Source of the DNA: Ceratopteris richardii
Taxonomy: Eukaryota > Streptophyta > Polypodiopsida > Polypodiales > Pteridaceae
NCBI GenBank assembly: GCA_020310875.1
Contig: CM035407.1
Location: 90,347,132-90,411,131, forward strand
Direction of reading: 5' to 3'
Length of the DNA: 64,000 nucleotides
Below the pieces are notes generated by a model. The model was given only the letters and a program-made list of their open reading frames with translations. It did no database searches and had not been told where the DNA came from. The translations under genes and the position numbers were made by a program. This document shows positions 63,940-64,000 of this stretch, one piece after another. How positions within the stretch are numbered: the stretch's first letter is position 1; the number at the start of each line of letters is the position of its first letter.

Positions 63940-64000
63940 TGGTGTAGCTCAGTGATGAGAAGCACCTCCTTCATTGTCAATCCGGGAAGACGTGAGGATG
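63940..64000 (-). repeat. DP4 5' LTR, inner 61 bp (continues beyond window)
   Basis: Plus-strand TGGTGTAGCTCAGTGATGAGAAG aligns base for base with the inner end of the DP3 LTR, with few changes. Confidence 0.88.

Overview
This is plant nuclear DNA made almost entirely of nested LTR retrotransposons. No intact host gene is visible. The plant assignment rests on a tRNA-Asp-type primer site, Ty1/copia elements primed by initiator Met tRNA, a chromodomain Ty3/gypsy relic and a captured fragment of a plant-type ARGONAUTE. The nesting suggests a large, repeat-rich genome such as a conifer, fern or other non-model plant; the species cannot be fixed from the sequence.

The main content is four copies of one very large Ty3/gypsy family, all on the minus strand, here called DP for 'dual protease': DP1 (2186-15135), DP2 (24164-28207), DP3 (36207-57662) and DP4 (57663-64000, running off the window). 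Together they give the architecture LTR - tRNA-Asp primer site - long leader with tandem repeats built on TCGCGA - Gag with three zinc knuckles - protease 1 - reverse transcriptase - RNase H - integrase - a second retropepsin-like domain - a tail of repeated W-V-P-K motifs - stop - a hairpin with a branch point and 3' splice site - a second, very large ORF (ORF2) of unrecognised family - polypurine tract - LTR. An uninterrupted copy would be roughly 16-17 kb.

Region by region: 1-2185 is a decayed copia element (COP1) cut by the DP1 3' LTR. DP1 (to about 15135) is badly mutated, has lost nearly all of ORF2, and carries in its place an ARGONAUTE fragment between two direct repeats. 15136-20530 is non-coding, with microsatellites, short duplications, an isolated primer site and exon-like debris. 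20533-20826 is a copia RNase H scrap. 20850-24160 is a decayed chromovirus with an LTR-like insertion. DP2 keeps ORF2 and the end of pol. 28208-36211 is a plus-strand gypsy element (GYF) with a fungal-looking polymerase and a textbook -1 frameshift signal between gag-protease and pol. It joins, without a 3' LTR, to the ORF2 of DP3. DP3 is interrupted in its integrase by a young, almost intact copia element (COP2, 42507-48969, 1033-bp LTRs, target duplication CCTAC). DP3 itself sits at the point where the DP4 gag-pol frame breaks off.

The order of events that can be read is DP4, then DP3 next to or inside it, then COP2 inside DP3; and COP1, then DP1 inside it, with the AGO capture inside DP1. 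The most unusual items are the second protease, ORF2 with its conserved hairpin and splice-acceptor module, the divergent leader arrays sharing a TCGCGA core, the AGO capture, and the frameshift signal in GYF.
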